A DNA stretch of 64,000 nt, from NCBI GenBank assembly GCA_963662155.1, contig OY759266.1:8000026-8064025 (forward strand). Reading direction: 5' to 3'. Below are positions 54,864-64,000 of the stretch, one piece after another. Positions within the stretch are counted from its first letter, which is position 1, and each line of letters begins with the position of its first letter. Made by a program: the position numbers and the translations under genes. The DNA is from Lamellibrachia columna. Taxonomy: Eukaryota; Annelida; Polychaeta; Sabellida; Siboglinidae. The notes under the pieces were generated by a model that was not told the DNA's origin, did not search any database, and saw nothing but the letters and a program-made list of their open reading frames with translations.

Positions 54864-55343
54864 ATGGACACCCTGCAGATCGCTAGACTACTGGCGATGG
54901 ACCCGCGCGCTAGATCGATATTTCGCGGCGTCGTACCCAAAGACGGACTGCCCACGACGATAGACGGCGCTCTGCCCGCGGCCTTCGTGTGCAACACCGA
55001 CGACGGCGACGAACCGGGCGAACATTGGATAGCGCTGTACCTGGACGCCGACGGACGCGGCGATTACTTCTGCTCGTACGGTCTGCCGCCACGACACGCT
55101 GCGTTCCGCACCTTCCTGAACGAACATTGTTCCGTTTGGACTCATAATACCAAGAGGCTTCAGAGTCCTCTGTCTAACGTTTGTGGACAATATTGTGTTG
55201 CTTTTGTATTGCTTCGTTGTATTGGCGTTCCAATGAGAACTTTTGTTAACATATTCGGCACCGATCTAGTAGCTAACGATTGCCGCGTGTTTGATTGGCT
55301 TAAACAGCTGCGATATGGTAGACTGTATTATCGCTCGTCATAG
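54864..55343 (+). CDS. Adenain-like cysteine protease
   Basis: A complete 159-residue frame, ATG one base after the capsid stop. The catalytic layout of the adenovirus maturation protease is visible: His in GEHWIALYLD (about residue 53), an acidic residue in the DGRGDYFCSYG segment, Gln and Cys in SNVCGQYCVAF (Cys about residue 111). The family cleaves capsid and core precursors. Length fits Polinton proteases. A poly(A) signal follows at 55634. Confidence 0.93.
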   Translation: MDTLQIARLLAMDPRARSIFRGVVPKDGLPTTIDGALPAAFVCNTDDGDEPGEHWIALYLDADGRGDYFCSYGLPPRHAAFRTFLNEHCSVWTHNTKRLQSPLSNVCGQYCVAFVLLRCIGVPMRTFVNIFGTDLVANDCRVFDWLKQLRYGRLYYRSS

Positions 55344-55369
55344 TAGTAGTAGTAGTATTACATCGATGG

Positions 55370-55536
55370 AGCCTCTGGCGAAGTGGATGCACCACCCGTA
55401 AGCTCGCGACCTCTGGCGTGATGGTAAACATCCGCAAGTCGACTCATCATCATCGATCACCCTCGAGCCTCTGGCGAGGTGGAGACACCCCTAAGCTCGC
55501 GACCTCTGGCGTGATGGTCAACATCCGCAAGTCAAG
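55370..55536 (+). repeat. Two-copy 96-bp tandem repeat downstream of the protease
   Basis: GAGCCTCTGGCGAAGTGGAT...AAGCTCGCGACCTCTGGCGT...CATCCGCAAGTC occurs at about 55370-55441 and again at 55465-55536, separated by CATCATCATCG-type spacers. Role unknown. Confidence 0.75.
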
Positions 55537-55633
55537 TCATCATCATCATATTCATCATATGCATCGTAGTCGTAGTCGTAGTGGTGATATTACATGCTAC
55601 CCTTGATGTATCGTCATGCTGCTTGTGTCGTTC

Positions 55634-55639
55634 AATAAA
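55634..55639 (+). terminator. Poly(A) signal for the Polinton late genes
   Basis: AATAAA about 290 bases after the protease stop, followed by GTGTGC and GTGTTGTGTTGG, a GT-rich downstream element. It would serve the compact capsid gene block. Confidence 0.5.
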
Positions 55640-55744
55640 ATACGTGTGCACTCGTTCCATACCGTGTTGTGTTGGTTTCTCGTCTCCATTAGTCCCTTTG
55701 ATCGTTGATAATTAATGACCCTATTCTTAATTGCTGCGTATAGG

Positions 55745-56070
55745 TCACTCCGTCAGGGTTAATATCGCAAACGTCTACAGGGTGTGGGTTACGACAGTTA
55801 GGGTTAACTCCAGCAGTCGACAGGGGTTAGGGTTAGCACTCCAATCAAAAGTTGGGGTTACGACGGTTAGGGTTAGCTCCAGTCGCCAGGGGGCGCTCTA
55901 TGGGTATATAGGTCGCCGCTAGGGGGCGCTTAGGGTACCAGAAGGCTCTGCGACCGGAAGTCACAGTGACCCTCCCTACTGGTCACCTCTTTGGCTTGGT
56001 CATTCCGACCCCTTAACTACTCACGATTTTTCGGCACGCTGCGCAAGCCGCTCAGCGGGGTTTTTTTTAA
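55745..56070. repeat. Right terminal region of the Polinton
   Basis: GC-rich sequence with GTTAGGGTTA phrases (about 55797, 55830, 55876) in irregular 50-bp units beginning GGTTACGACNGTTAGGG. Two CTCF-core-like sites, CCAGGGGGCGCTC (55886-55898) and GCTAGGGGGCGCT (55918-55930), lie 32 bases apart around a TATATA. It ends in a hairpin CCGCTCAGCGG and a T-run at about 56050-56069. It probably contains the right terminal inverted repeat, but the left partner is not in the window. Confidence 0.5.
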
Positions 56071-56149
56071 GTGCCTACACATGTTTGACGTTTTATATAT
56101 ATCTAGCGATTTATAGTGATATTTGTACCGAAGATATATGGCAAAGCAA

Positions 56150-56330
56150 GTTGAAAAATTGCAAGTGGTAGCCGTATGTGAATTTGCTCTTCTGCTTCTA
56201 TTAGTAGTCTTGATGGAATCCCATCCACTCCAGGTGATTTATTATTCTTCGTTTTCTTTTCCTTGGCTGTCATTTCCAGAGTTGCAGATAACTGCCCCAA
56301 GAAGAAGATAACATAAATATAAACTGGTGA
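56150..56330 (-). mobile_element. LINE fragment (reverse transcriptase N-terminal motif)
   Basis: On the minus strand the frame reads TKNNKSPGVDGIPSRLLIEA, the motif-0/1 region of non-LTR reverse transcriptases. Flanking residues are not conserved, so only a short decayed piece remains. Confidence 0.6.
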
Positions 56331-56562
56331 AGAAACTGTTGGGAAAACTGTCAAGATATTGGGAACAAAATACCTTATTCTTGAGTCACTTGATTGTATA
56401 TAGGCTATGGTCTGAAACATATTAATCATGTGGCATCGCCAATCTGTGTGTCGACAGGACGCACACATTACAGATATATGGGTGGATATCCAACATGTTC
56501 AGAATGATAAAGTCCTTTCCAATGATACCAATTTTGATGTGGTTGAAGATGCATTGAAGTAA

Positions 56563-57331
56563 CTAGGCAAAAATGTTCGCTCCGCTCTTCGTCTCTGGGG
56601 CGAAAGTCCTGAGGGGCATTTGCTAACTCGCCGTTTTGGCAGTTCCGTAGCCATTTGGCTACGGAACTAATAACTTAAGTTTTAAAACCGATACGCACTA
56701 ACCGTTTCACATGTGTATTCCGTGACATACAACCGACGATTGGGCGTCAAGAAACTGAAGAAATGTGCTCCAAATAATTACTTATGAGTACTTTTATCGG
56801 TGACATAGAAAACATTTCACAATTAGCCGCCATACTGTGCACGTGATGTTGCCTTTGCGTCACATGATCAAACGTGATTTCGTGTAGAATGAGGCCAGAA
56901 TGGGCCAGCAGCACAGACATAAATAAAACACCCGTTAGTAAGTTAGTAGTTTATAGGGGCATTATTAATGATGTAACTCTATGGCTAGCAGACGGCAATT
57001 CTTAGCGTGACCTTATATAGATCTATGGAAATCCCGCGTGCTGTTCTCGCTCACAACAACATCCGGTTATATACAAACCTTGACAAGCACATGCGTTCTG
57101 ACAAAAAGGTAATAATTTCACACTTTTTCATGGTTATTGTCAGGTAACTTTAGTGATATACATATAAGAATGCATACAGACACGAAAGACGTGTTTATTG
57201 CTCTGTTTATGGCGTTTTTGTAAGGTTTCACGTTTCATGAAAATACTTAAGCTTTTGATGACCGAGACCTTCGCCCCTACTAGTAGCAACAGCCAGATAG
57301 AAAAACATTGTAGGGCGATTGACTTTGCCTA
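56563..57331 (+). mobile_element. Non-autonomous DNA transposon, copy 2
   Basis: Collinear with 2709-3472 from CTAGGCAAAAATG to ACTTTGCCTA. It is flanked by an exact 8-bp direct repeat TGAAGTAA (56555-56562 and 57332-57339). The right duplication is part of the first unit of the 31-bp array, so the element inserted at the edge of that array. No coding capacity. Confidence 0.85.
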
Positions 57332-57570
57332 TGAAGTAATAGCCCGATGAATGTCGACAAAATGAAGTAACAGCCCGATGAATGTCGACAAAATGAAGTA
57401 ACAACCTGATGAATGTCGACACAATGAAGTAACAGCCCGATGAATGTCGACAAAATGAAGTAACAGCCCGATGAATGTCGACAAAATGAAGTAACAGCCC
57501 GATGATTGTCGACAAAATTAAGTAACAGCCCGATGAATGTCGACAAAATGAAGTAACAGCCCGATGAAAA
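57331..57570 (+). repeat. 31-bp tandem array, about 7.7 copies
   Basis: The unit ATGAAGTAACAGCCCGATGA plus ATGTCGACAAA repeats without spacers and with few variants (AACCTG in unit 3, GATTGTC in unit 6). No spacer diversity, so it is a minisatellite and not a CRISPR array. Confidence 0.92.
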
Positions 57571-57827
57571 TGGGAAAACTATTCAATCAGGTATGTTGCC
57601 AACAACCCACTTAACAGTTGCGTTTAAAAACAACAAACATGCAACTCCTTTTTTGCGTGCCATAAAGACGTTGAACGTTTATGATTAAAAGCATATATTA
57701 TACAACATTAACCTACCAAGGAGCCAAATCCGACTTGGACGCTATTATAATTGCTTTCAACCGGTAAGAACGCTGAATCTGTTATGGTGGTTTGGCAGCT
57801 CCGATACACTCTAAATGGAACTGGTTG

Positions 57828-60490
57828 AACAAGATTTAACAAGATTTGCCATCCAAGCCAAAGGCCCAGATGGCAAGTGGACAAGGAAGCCATTGGCTTA
57901 TCGAGAGTCCAACAATGTTCATCTACTTATAGCCCGCCATCCTGAGATATGTGTCAACCTTGTTTTTAAACATATTCACGCTGCTAGCAGTTACACAATC
58001 TGTAGACAATTTGTTCCATTCATTTATTGTCCTCTGTGAGAACGAGTGCTTCCTGATGTCCAATCTACATTGATCCTTTACTAATTTTACCTCATGTCCT
58101 CTAGTTCTGCTATCCTTCTTGAGTGAGAAAAACATATTTCTATCAATATTTTCATACCCATTCAATATCTTAAAAACTTCAATCTGATCTCCTCTTAACC
58201 TCCTTGTCTCTAGAGTTGTTAAACCACATTCTTTCAGGCGTTCTTCATAACTAAGGTCTCTCAGTTCTGGAATCATTTTAGTTGCTCTCCTTTGTATGCG
58301 TTCAAGCGTATCTATATCCTTCTTACGATATGGTCTCCATGCTTGTATACAGTATTCTAAATGAGGTCTAACTATTGCTTTATAAAGAGGTATAATTAAC
58401 TTTTTTCCCTTGTATGTTATGTTTCTTCTAATCAATCCAAGAATTTTATTACCCTTTGAAGCTGCAATACTACACTGCTCTGAAACTGTCATATCAGCGC
58501 TTATTGTAACTCCTAAGTCCTTTTCTTTTACAGTAATACCCAGAACAGTATCTCCCATTTTATAGTTTACATTCAAGTTCCTATGTCCTGTATGTAGGTA
58601 TTTACATTTTCCAAAATTGAACAACATCTGCCATTTCTCAGACCATTTCACTAATCTATCTAGATCGTTTTGTAAATGTTGTTTATCACCATCAGTATTA
58701 ACCTTTCTAAACAGTTTTGTGTCATCCGCAAATTTCAGTACGTTACTTGTTATACTGTCGTCCAAGTCATTGATATAAATTAAGAATAATATAGGTCCTA
58801 ATACTGATCCTTGAGGTACCCCACTCAAAACCGATTTCCAATTTGAAACTTCTCCATCTACTACAACTCGTTGTCTTCTGTCAGTCAGCCATTGTTCTAT
58901 CCAGTCAGTTATGCTATCCCCGATACCATGGGCTTTTAACTTAAGTAGTAATCTTTGATGTGGCACTTTGTCAAAAGCTTTCTGAAAATCTAAGTAGATA
59001 ATATCTACTGGCGATCCCACGTCTATCCACTTAGTGATTTCTTCCAAAAAACATAACATATTTGTTAAGCATGACCTCGCTTTAAGGAATCCATGTTGAG
59101 ATGAATTTAATAATTTATGCTTAACGAGGAAGTCCACCATATGGTCTTTAATTAACCTTTCTAATAATTTACAAATCACTGACGTTAAACTCACTGGTCT
59201 GTAATTCTCTGACTTATTTCTCTAACCCTTTTTAAATAATGGACTAACGGACCTAAATAGTCAGATTTAGCCCCCTGAAATTTAGCATCAGCAACTGGTA
59301 ATGAACTAATATCTTCTTTGGTAAACACTGAACTGAAGTAACCATTTAGGTCTTCCGCCATTAAAAACCCCTGTGATATTATATTTCCAGCACTGTCTTC
59401 TAGAGGTCCAACCTTGTCTTGTACGTTTTGTTTACTCCTGACATATGCATAAAAACTCTTGCTGTCATTTTTTATGTTACATGCTAGTTTTTGCTCATAG
59501 CTTCTTTTAGATTGTCTGATTTCAGTTGTAGCTGCATTAAGTGCCTCTTTGTATTTTGCATAGTCTTCGTCCTTTCTGGTACGCCTATAAACCCTCCACA
59601 TAGTTTGTTTTAGCATTATTTTTCTAATAGCCTCTTTTGATAAGTGTTTCTTTCTACACCGTTTTCCTTGTTTTTGGAAGGGAACAAATTTATCGATGAT
59701 ACTCTCAATTTCATATTTTAGAATATTCCAACATTCAATTGCGGTCTTATTCATCAGCATGTTATTCCAATCTAGCTTTGCTAAGTATTTTCTCATATCT
59801 TTGTAGTTACCTTTGTGGAAGTTTCTCTTGTACGTTTTCTTATTTTTACTTTCTGATTTTACATTGATGTCAAAATGTATTTGATTATGGTCACTATTAC
59901 CCAATGGTTCAAATATTTTTACATTGTCCACTAATTCTTTTTGTGATGACAAAACTATATCTAATACATTTTCTTCCCTGGTTGGTTCTAGTACGTGCTG
60001 AGTAAGAAAGCTATCCTGGATTAAAAATAGAAATTGTTGGTCCTCAATCCCTGTGCTCTCTAGAGAATTCCACTGTATGTGTCCATGGTTAAAATCTCCC
60101 ATTATGATACATTCCCCTTTACTAACTTCCTTTATAGCGTTTTTTTATTTTTGTGTTGTCCTCTTCGTTTATGTTTGGACTTTGGTAAACTAATCCAATA
60201 GTTAATTTTGAATTTCCTGAAACAATTTTGCACCAAACAGCTTCATCGCAATTTGCTTCCCTTTGTAGTTTTATTTCATAAGCCTGAATAGATTCTTTAA
60301 CATATAAAATAACTCCCCCGCCCCTTCTTCCTATTCGATCTTTCCTAAACATTACATATCCTGTCAGTCCTAATTCAGCATCTGTTATATCTATGTTGGC
60401 CCATGATTCAGTTATACCAATTATGTGAGGGTCAATATCTTCTACCATAACGTTTAATTCGTTTTTCGGTTGAATACTTTATTTTAAATC
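57828..60490 (-). mobile_element. Longest copy of the CR1/jockey-like LINE, endonuclease plus reverse transcriptase
   Basis: Read on the minus strand: endonuclease N-terminus 60448-60122 (DPHIIGITESWANI, RIGRRGGGVILYVKE); endonuclease C-terminus and linker 60102-59191 (MGDFNHGHIQW, LGNSDHNQIHF); reverse transcriptase 59194-57923 (LDFQKAFDKVPHQRLL, SGVPQGSVLGPI, LKFADDTKLF) running without a stop to YLRMAGYK. Frame changes at about 60115 and about 59200 separate the three parts. The 3' end has the TTAAATCTTG tail at 57828-57845. A 5' untranslated region or ORF1 is not recognised, so the copy is probably 5'-truncated. It is nearly identical to the Polinton-borne copy. Confidence 0.93.
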
Positions 60491-62170
60491 CGTTATGCTA
60501 TATTTTTCCATTTACATACTTGCCGAATATGCTTGGTTCCTGTTCACATACTTTATTTCGATATTGTATTGATAATTGTAACTGGTATTTTGTAATGGAT
60601 ATTTTTGAGGTGTAATTGGAAATGGTATTTACACTTGGTGTGTAATGGGAATTAGAATTGAAATAATGTAACTGACCCCATGTCTGGTCACCAAGAGACA
60701 TCAGACTATAACACCTAACTATCACACTTTGCACTAGCAAACACTTGCTGAAGACAGATTTATCTGGCGTGCTAGTCTTACAGGCAGTTCTGCTACAGAT
60801 ATCGCAGTGTACCGAATTAACAAGCAAATCAGGCATAAGAAGCATCATGATCAATCTAGCAGCATGAACAGCTAAAAACAAGCAATATTTAATAACACAG
60901 AAACTGGCCCCATCTACTACTACAGGTCCTTGGGAAACATTTTGTCAACAGCTTTTTAAAATTGGTTATAGAATAACTGCATGCAATGTTGCTATCTGAT
61001 TAAATAATTTGTCCATCAGGATTTGGTGATAATTTTTTGTGCGAACCATTTGTGTGAAATATTCTTTTTACTGAATTATTCATGCGTAAAGCCTTTCACT
61101 TTATTTTTGTATTTCTGTTTGCAGTTTGTCAGTGTAAATGCATGGTTGCATGGTTGCAGCGTGCGGTGTAGATGTTCCATTTAAATAAACTGCTGAAAAC
61201 GAAGTCGAACAACATGTAGATTTCCACATGAATTAGGTTTTCTTTCAGTTATCTAAGCTATTCCTTTTTTCAGCTCGCGTAAGCGACGTATCCGGCAGTC
61301 TGCGACTCTGCAAGAACTGCTGCAGTTAACATGGAGGTAGTCCTTGCGCTTCCTATCACAAACTGGAATTTATGTCAATTTCAAGGACTTTAACAATGAG
61401 TATCTTTGTTTCTTCTTCACCGCTCCATTTCGTGCATTGATCTATCTGTGCCTCAGGGAATTTGCGTTTTGTAAAATGCTGAATTCACGAGTGTGTAAAC
61501 TGTAACGTAGCAATCAAAGCAGGTATTTTACATTCTAATTTATTGGCAGTTTACTGCGTACGTTCATTTAGTAACAGTGTATTTACAATAAAACAGTCCT
61601 GAGAAAAACCAGTTAAGATCATTAATTAAAACAATTCAGCTACATAAGAACGCACGCACGTACGTCCACTTGTTACACTGCACATTTACACATCGGTAAT
61701 GGATCGTGTACACATCCTTCCTTGTGATATGTTAAGAAACCAACAGAAACATAATGCACTTGATAACCACAGTATAGCACAGTAGCTTAAACCAGGCTGA
61801 TAATCTTTAGTTTATAAATTATACATAAATGCAATACTTTGGTACAGTCTGCATAGTCTGTTTGCATAGGGAGGCAGTGATGTTAAAGAATATAAAAATG
61901 AACGCTTCACGTTGACATCATCGTAACACCAAGTTCTAATCAGTGCTGCCAACTGTACTGCTACAACACATTTCAGTGCAATAATGCAAGTCACAAAGGC
62001 AGCAATACACTGCTGGAATGACTTCATTCTAACATATACATTAATAATCAACTCACACTAGTTATATGATACGCAATAACAAAACTATTTACCTTTTGTG
62101 ATTACATTAACCATGACTGACAACCAACTCTGGTGACCACCACGAGTCATTATTTACAAATCCCTGCATT
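60491..62170. other. Stretch with one candidate exon
   Basis: Mostly AT-rich with no domain signatures. On the plus strand 61274-61336 is framed by a strong acceptor (CCTTTTTTCAG) and a donor (ATGGAG/GTAGTC) and reads SRKRRIRQSATLQELLQLTW in phase. The conserved look (basic start, amphipathic helix) suggests a real internal exon of an unidentified gene, but no partner exon was found. Confidence 0.3.
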
Positions 62171-62173
62171 TTT

Positions 62174-62276
62174 ACTCCACGCTACCTACTTACTCATTGG
62201 TATCTAACCTCCACGCTACCTACTTACTCATTAGTATCTAACCTCCATGCTACCTACTTACTCATTGGTATCTAAC
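62174..62276 (+). repeat. 34-bp tandem repeat, 3 copies
   Basis: CTCCACGCTACCTACTTACT plus CATTGGTATCTAAC is repeated three times with two substitutions. Confidence 0.85.
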
Positions 62277-63029
62277 TAGTCCAATTTAAATTAGAAACAA
62301 ATTAGCAATGGATGATACAGAATATGTTAACTTTTACTAAATCTTGCAATATTTAGTCAATAACTCCAGTTTGCTTACAAATGGACAACTAGAGTTCTGT
62401 GGCACAAACAACTAACAACACAAGTTTTCCGAGTACATAACTTCATAAGTTTGTTCTAAAAGACCTGGAATACAACCACCTTTGGTAAACAACCTGACAG
62501 TTTGAGCGTCTGTTATTTCTAGACCTATCTAAAGACAGCTTGCACTGGCACGGTGGAGAAGTCTGCAACGTCATCACATGCAGCCACAGAGTATCCTCTG
62601 TTTGTTGTCTTCATACACTTGTTTCATCTCCAGCATCTCGTGAGTGGCATCCAACACCTGGAACAGAGCAGTGTTCAATTTATGCCGAGCCTCTCCAACA
62701 TTCATTACTCAGAGTGCATTACATGACCTGTTCATGCAAACACCATTTCAACTTCTGTTGAAACATCCAGCCACGCTGCATTTGTTCCGTGAAAGTTGTT
62801 TGTTCTTATAATTCCATCACTGTTTAAACTGCTATGTTACACTGTTTATACTGTATTACTGTTGCGATAGAAGCCACTTTATCTAAGAATAAACATGATA
62901 TAGAGGCATGTAATTGTTTTTAAAGTGAACATTATTGACAGTAAACACACAAAGCTATTGGAATATGACAAAAACACATTTTGAGTATTTATTCCCTGAA
63001 AAATGTCATTTCAGGTTGGGTGTGTCCCC

Positions 63030-63714
63030 TTAACATGACCCTAGAGGTGACAGACTGACCAGCACAGGTCCTGGAACTTTGAAGTGTTTCTGTTCTATGA
63101 GCCATTCTTCATGTAGTTCATGCAACTCTTCGATGAATTGCTGCAACAAAACAACCGTCTGAAGTCACATGCAAAATATATCCTGATAGCTTTCTAAATT
63201 TGCCCTGACAACATTCAAAGCCTGCCTGCCCTGATAGCACTCACAGTTTGCCCTGATAACAGTCAAACCCTGCCTCGATAGCACTCATAGTTTGCCCTGA
63301 TAACAGTCAAAGCCTGCCCTGATAGCACTCATAGTTTGCCCTAATAGCACACAGAGTTTGCCTGATAATAGTTAAAGCCTGCCCTGATAACTCATAGTTT
63401 GCCCTGATAATAGTCAAAGCCTGTCCTTATAGCACTCATATTTTGAACCTATAACAGCCAAAGCCTGTTGTGATAGCATTCATAGTTTACCCTGATAACA
63501 CTCAAAGCCTGCTGAGATAGTACTCATAGTTTGCCCTGACAACACCAAATGTTTGCCCTAACAGCAGTCAACATTTTGCCAAGCAACTGATAATCTCACA
63601 AAGGAATACAATTTAGTACAACTACATATCATACCAGTGGCACACTGGATTCTTCTTTCCGGTTTCGAATTTTGATTCGTTCGTAGCAAACCTCAGGTGG
63701 CGCCCTCAGGTAGA
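63030..63714 (-). CDS. Deoxynucleoside kinase (TK2/dNK family), last two exons
   Basis: Exons on the minus strand: 63714-63635 and 63140-63030 (stop TAA at 63032-63030). The first reads YLRAPPEVCYERIKIRNRKE then ESSVPL; the second QFIEELHELHEEWLIEQKHF then KVPGPVLV. This matches the C-terminal part of mitochondrial thymidine kinase 2 and insect dNK: a strand ending YL followed by PE.CY.R...R.R.EE..vPL (the arginine-rich LID that closes on ATP) and LH.LHEEWL. Splice sites are AG/GT and phases agree (first exon enters with two bases of a split codon). The enzyme phosphorylates deoxynucleosides for salvage. The N-terminal P-loop and the rest lie right of the window. The C-terminus after PVLV is short and not typical. 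Confidence 0.85.
63190..63590 (+). repeat. Minisatellite of 22/44-bp units in the kinase intron
   Basis: Alternating phrases CCTGATAACAGTCAAAGCCTG and CCTGATAGCACTCATAGTTTG repeat about nine times with drift. Confidence 0.85.
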
Positions 63715-64000
63715 CTGCAACAAAATAGACTGATGTAATAATTATTCTAGTATCATAAAATTATAAACAAGTGATATTGTGTCTACAGATAATGTTCCTA
63801 TTTTTGCTTTAAATGCAATACAATTTCAGAATCAGAAATTAATTGTTTCAAGACAAGTGGATAGACCAAGTGATTAATTCTGTCTCTGCAGACCAATAAA
63901 AAATACACATCATGAAAATCCACTTACGATTACTTTGATTCAAAAATCCATTAACCATGACACTTAAAAAAATCCATTACCATGTTTCATAAAGCATTAA

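Noticed and set aside
57228..57546. Repetitive minus-strand frames with HSSGCYF-type repeats
   Set aside because: Translation of the 31-bp array in shifted frames.
57331..57570. Possible CRISPR array (31-bp repeats)
   Set aside because: Units are head to tail without spacers, in animal DNA; a minisatellite.

Overview
This is nuclear DNA of an intron-rich animal. Two complete host genes have many short exons with canonical GT/AG splice sites, and the spaces between them are AT-rich and full of LINE, SINE and DNA-transposon remains, minisatellites and microsatellites. The transposon families and the Polinton fit a marine invertebrate such as a mollusc or another spiralian, but the sequence alone does not settle the phylum.

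Host genes. (1) 714-8659 (+): a seven-exon CCDC137 orthologue, 285 codons. (2) 16108-28530 (+): a seventeen-exon USP36/USP42-type ubiquitin-specific protease, 1136 codons, with catalytic Cys and His boxes and a basic lysine-rich tail. (3) 63030-63714 (-): the last two exons of a deoxynucleoside kinase (TK2/dNK type) whose 5' part lies beyond the right edge. CCDC137 and USP36 both serve nucleolar or chromosome-surface functions in animals and are expressed in the same direction here. All three genes read open across every junction proposed. Two introns of the protease carry short tandem duplications that copy the exon end together with its 5' splice site.

Mobile region. From about 38 to 60.5 kb the window is repeat-dominated: a 50-bp minisatellite (38.3-39.3 kb), a long (TA)n tract, a 22-bp array, a long imperfect inverted repeat (40.7-41.3 kb), and two head-on LINE fragments that abut a Polinton/Maverick (adintovirus-like) element at 43.14-~56.07 kb. 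Polinton gene order, all on +, is: protein-primed DNA polymerase B, packaging ATPase, small basic-hydrophobic protein, conserved uncharacterised protein, chromodomain integrase, small membrane protein, minor capsid (penton), pVI-like basic protein, major capsid protein, adenain-like protease. The left half (polymerase, ATPase and two small genes) is broken by stops, frameshifts and an inserted LINE. The right half (integrase body, pVI-like protein, major capsid, protease) is open, with genes overlapping or separated by one or two bases.

The LINE inside the Polinton, the LINE at 57.8-60.5 kb (-) and the first 60 bases of the window belong to one family and are nearly identical where they overlap. 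A non-autonomous DNA transposon of about 765 bp occurs twice (2709-3472 and 56563-57331), each copy with terminal inverted repeats and an 8-bp target duplication. Several dispersed tRNA-headed SINE-like repeats and one hairpin-bearing repeat also recur.
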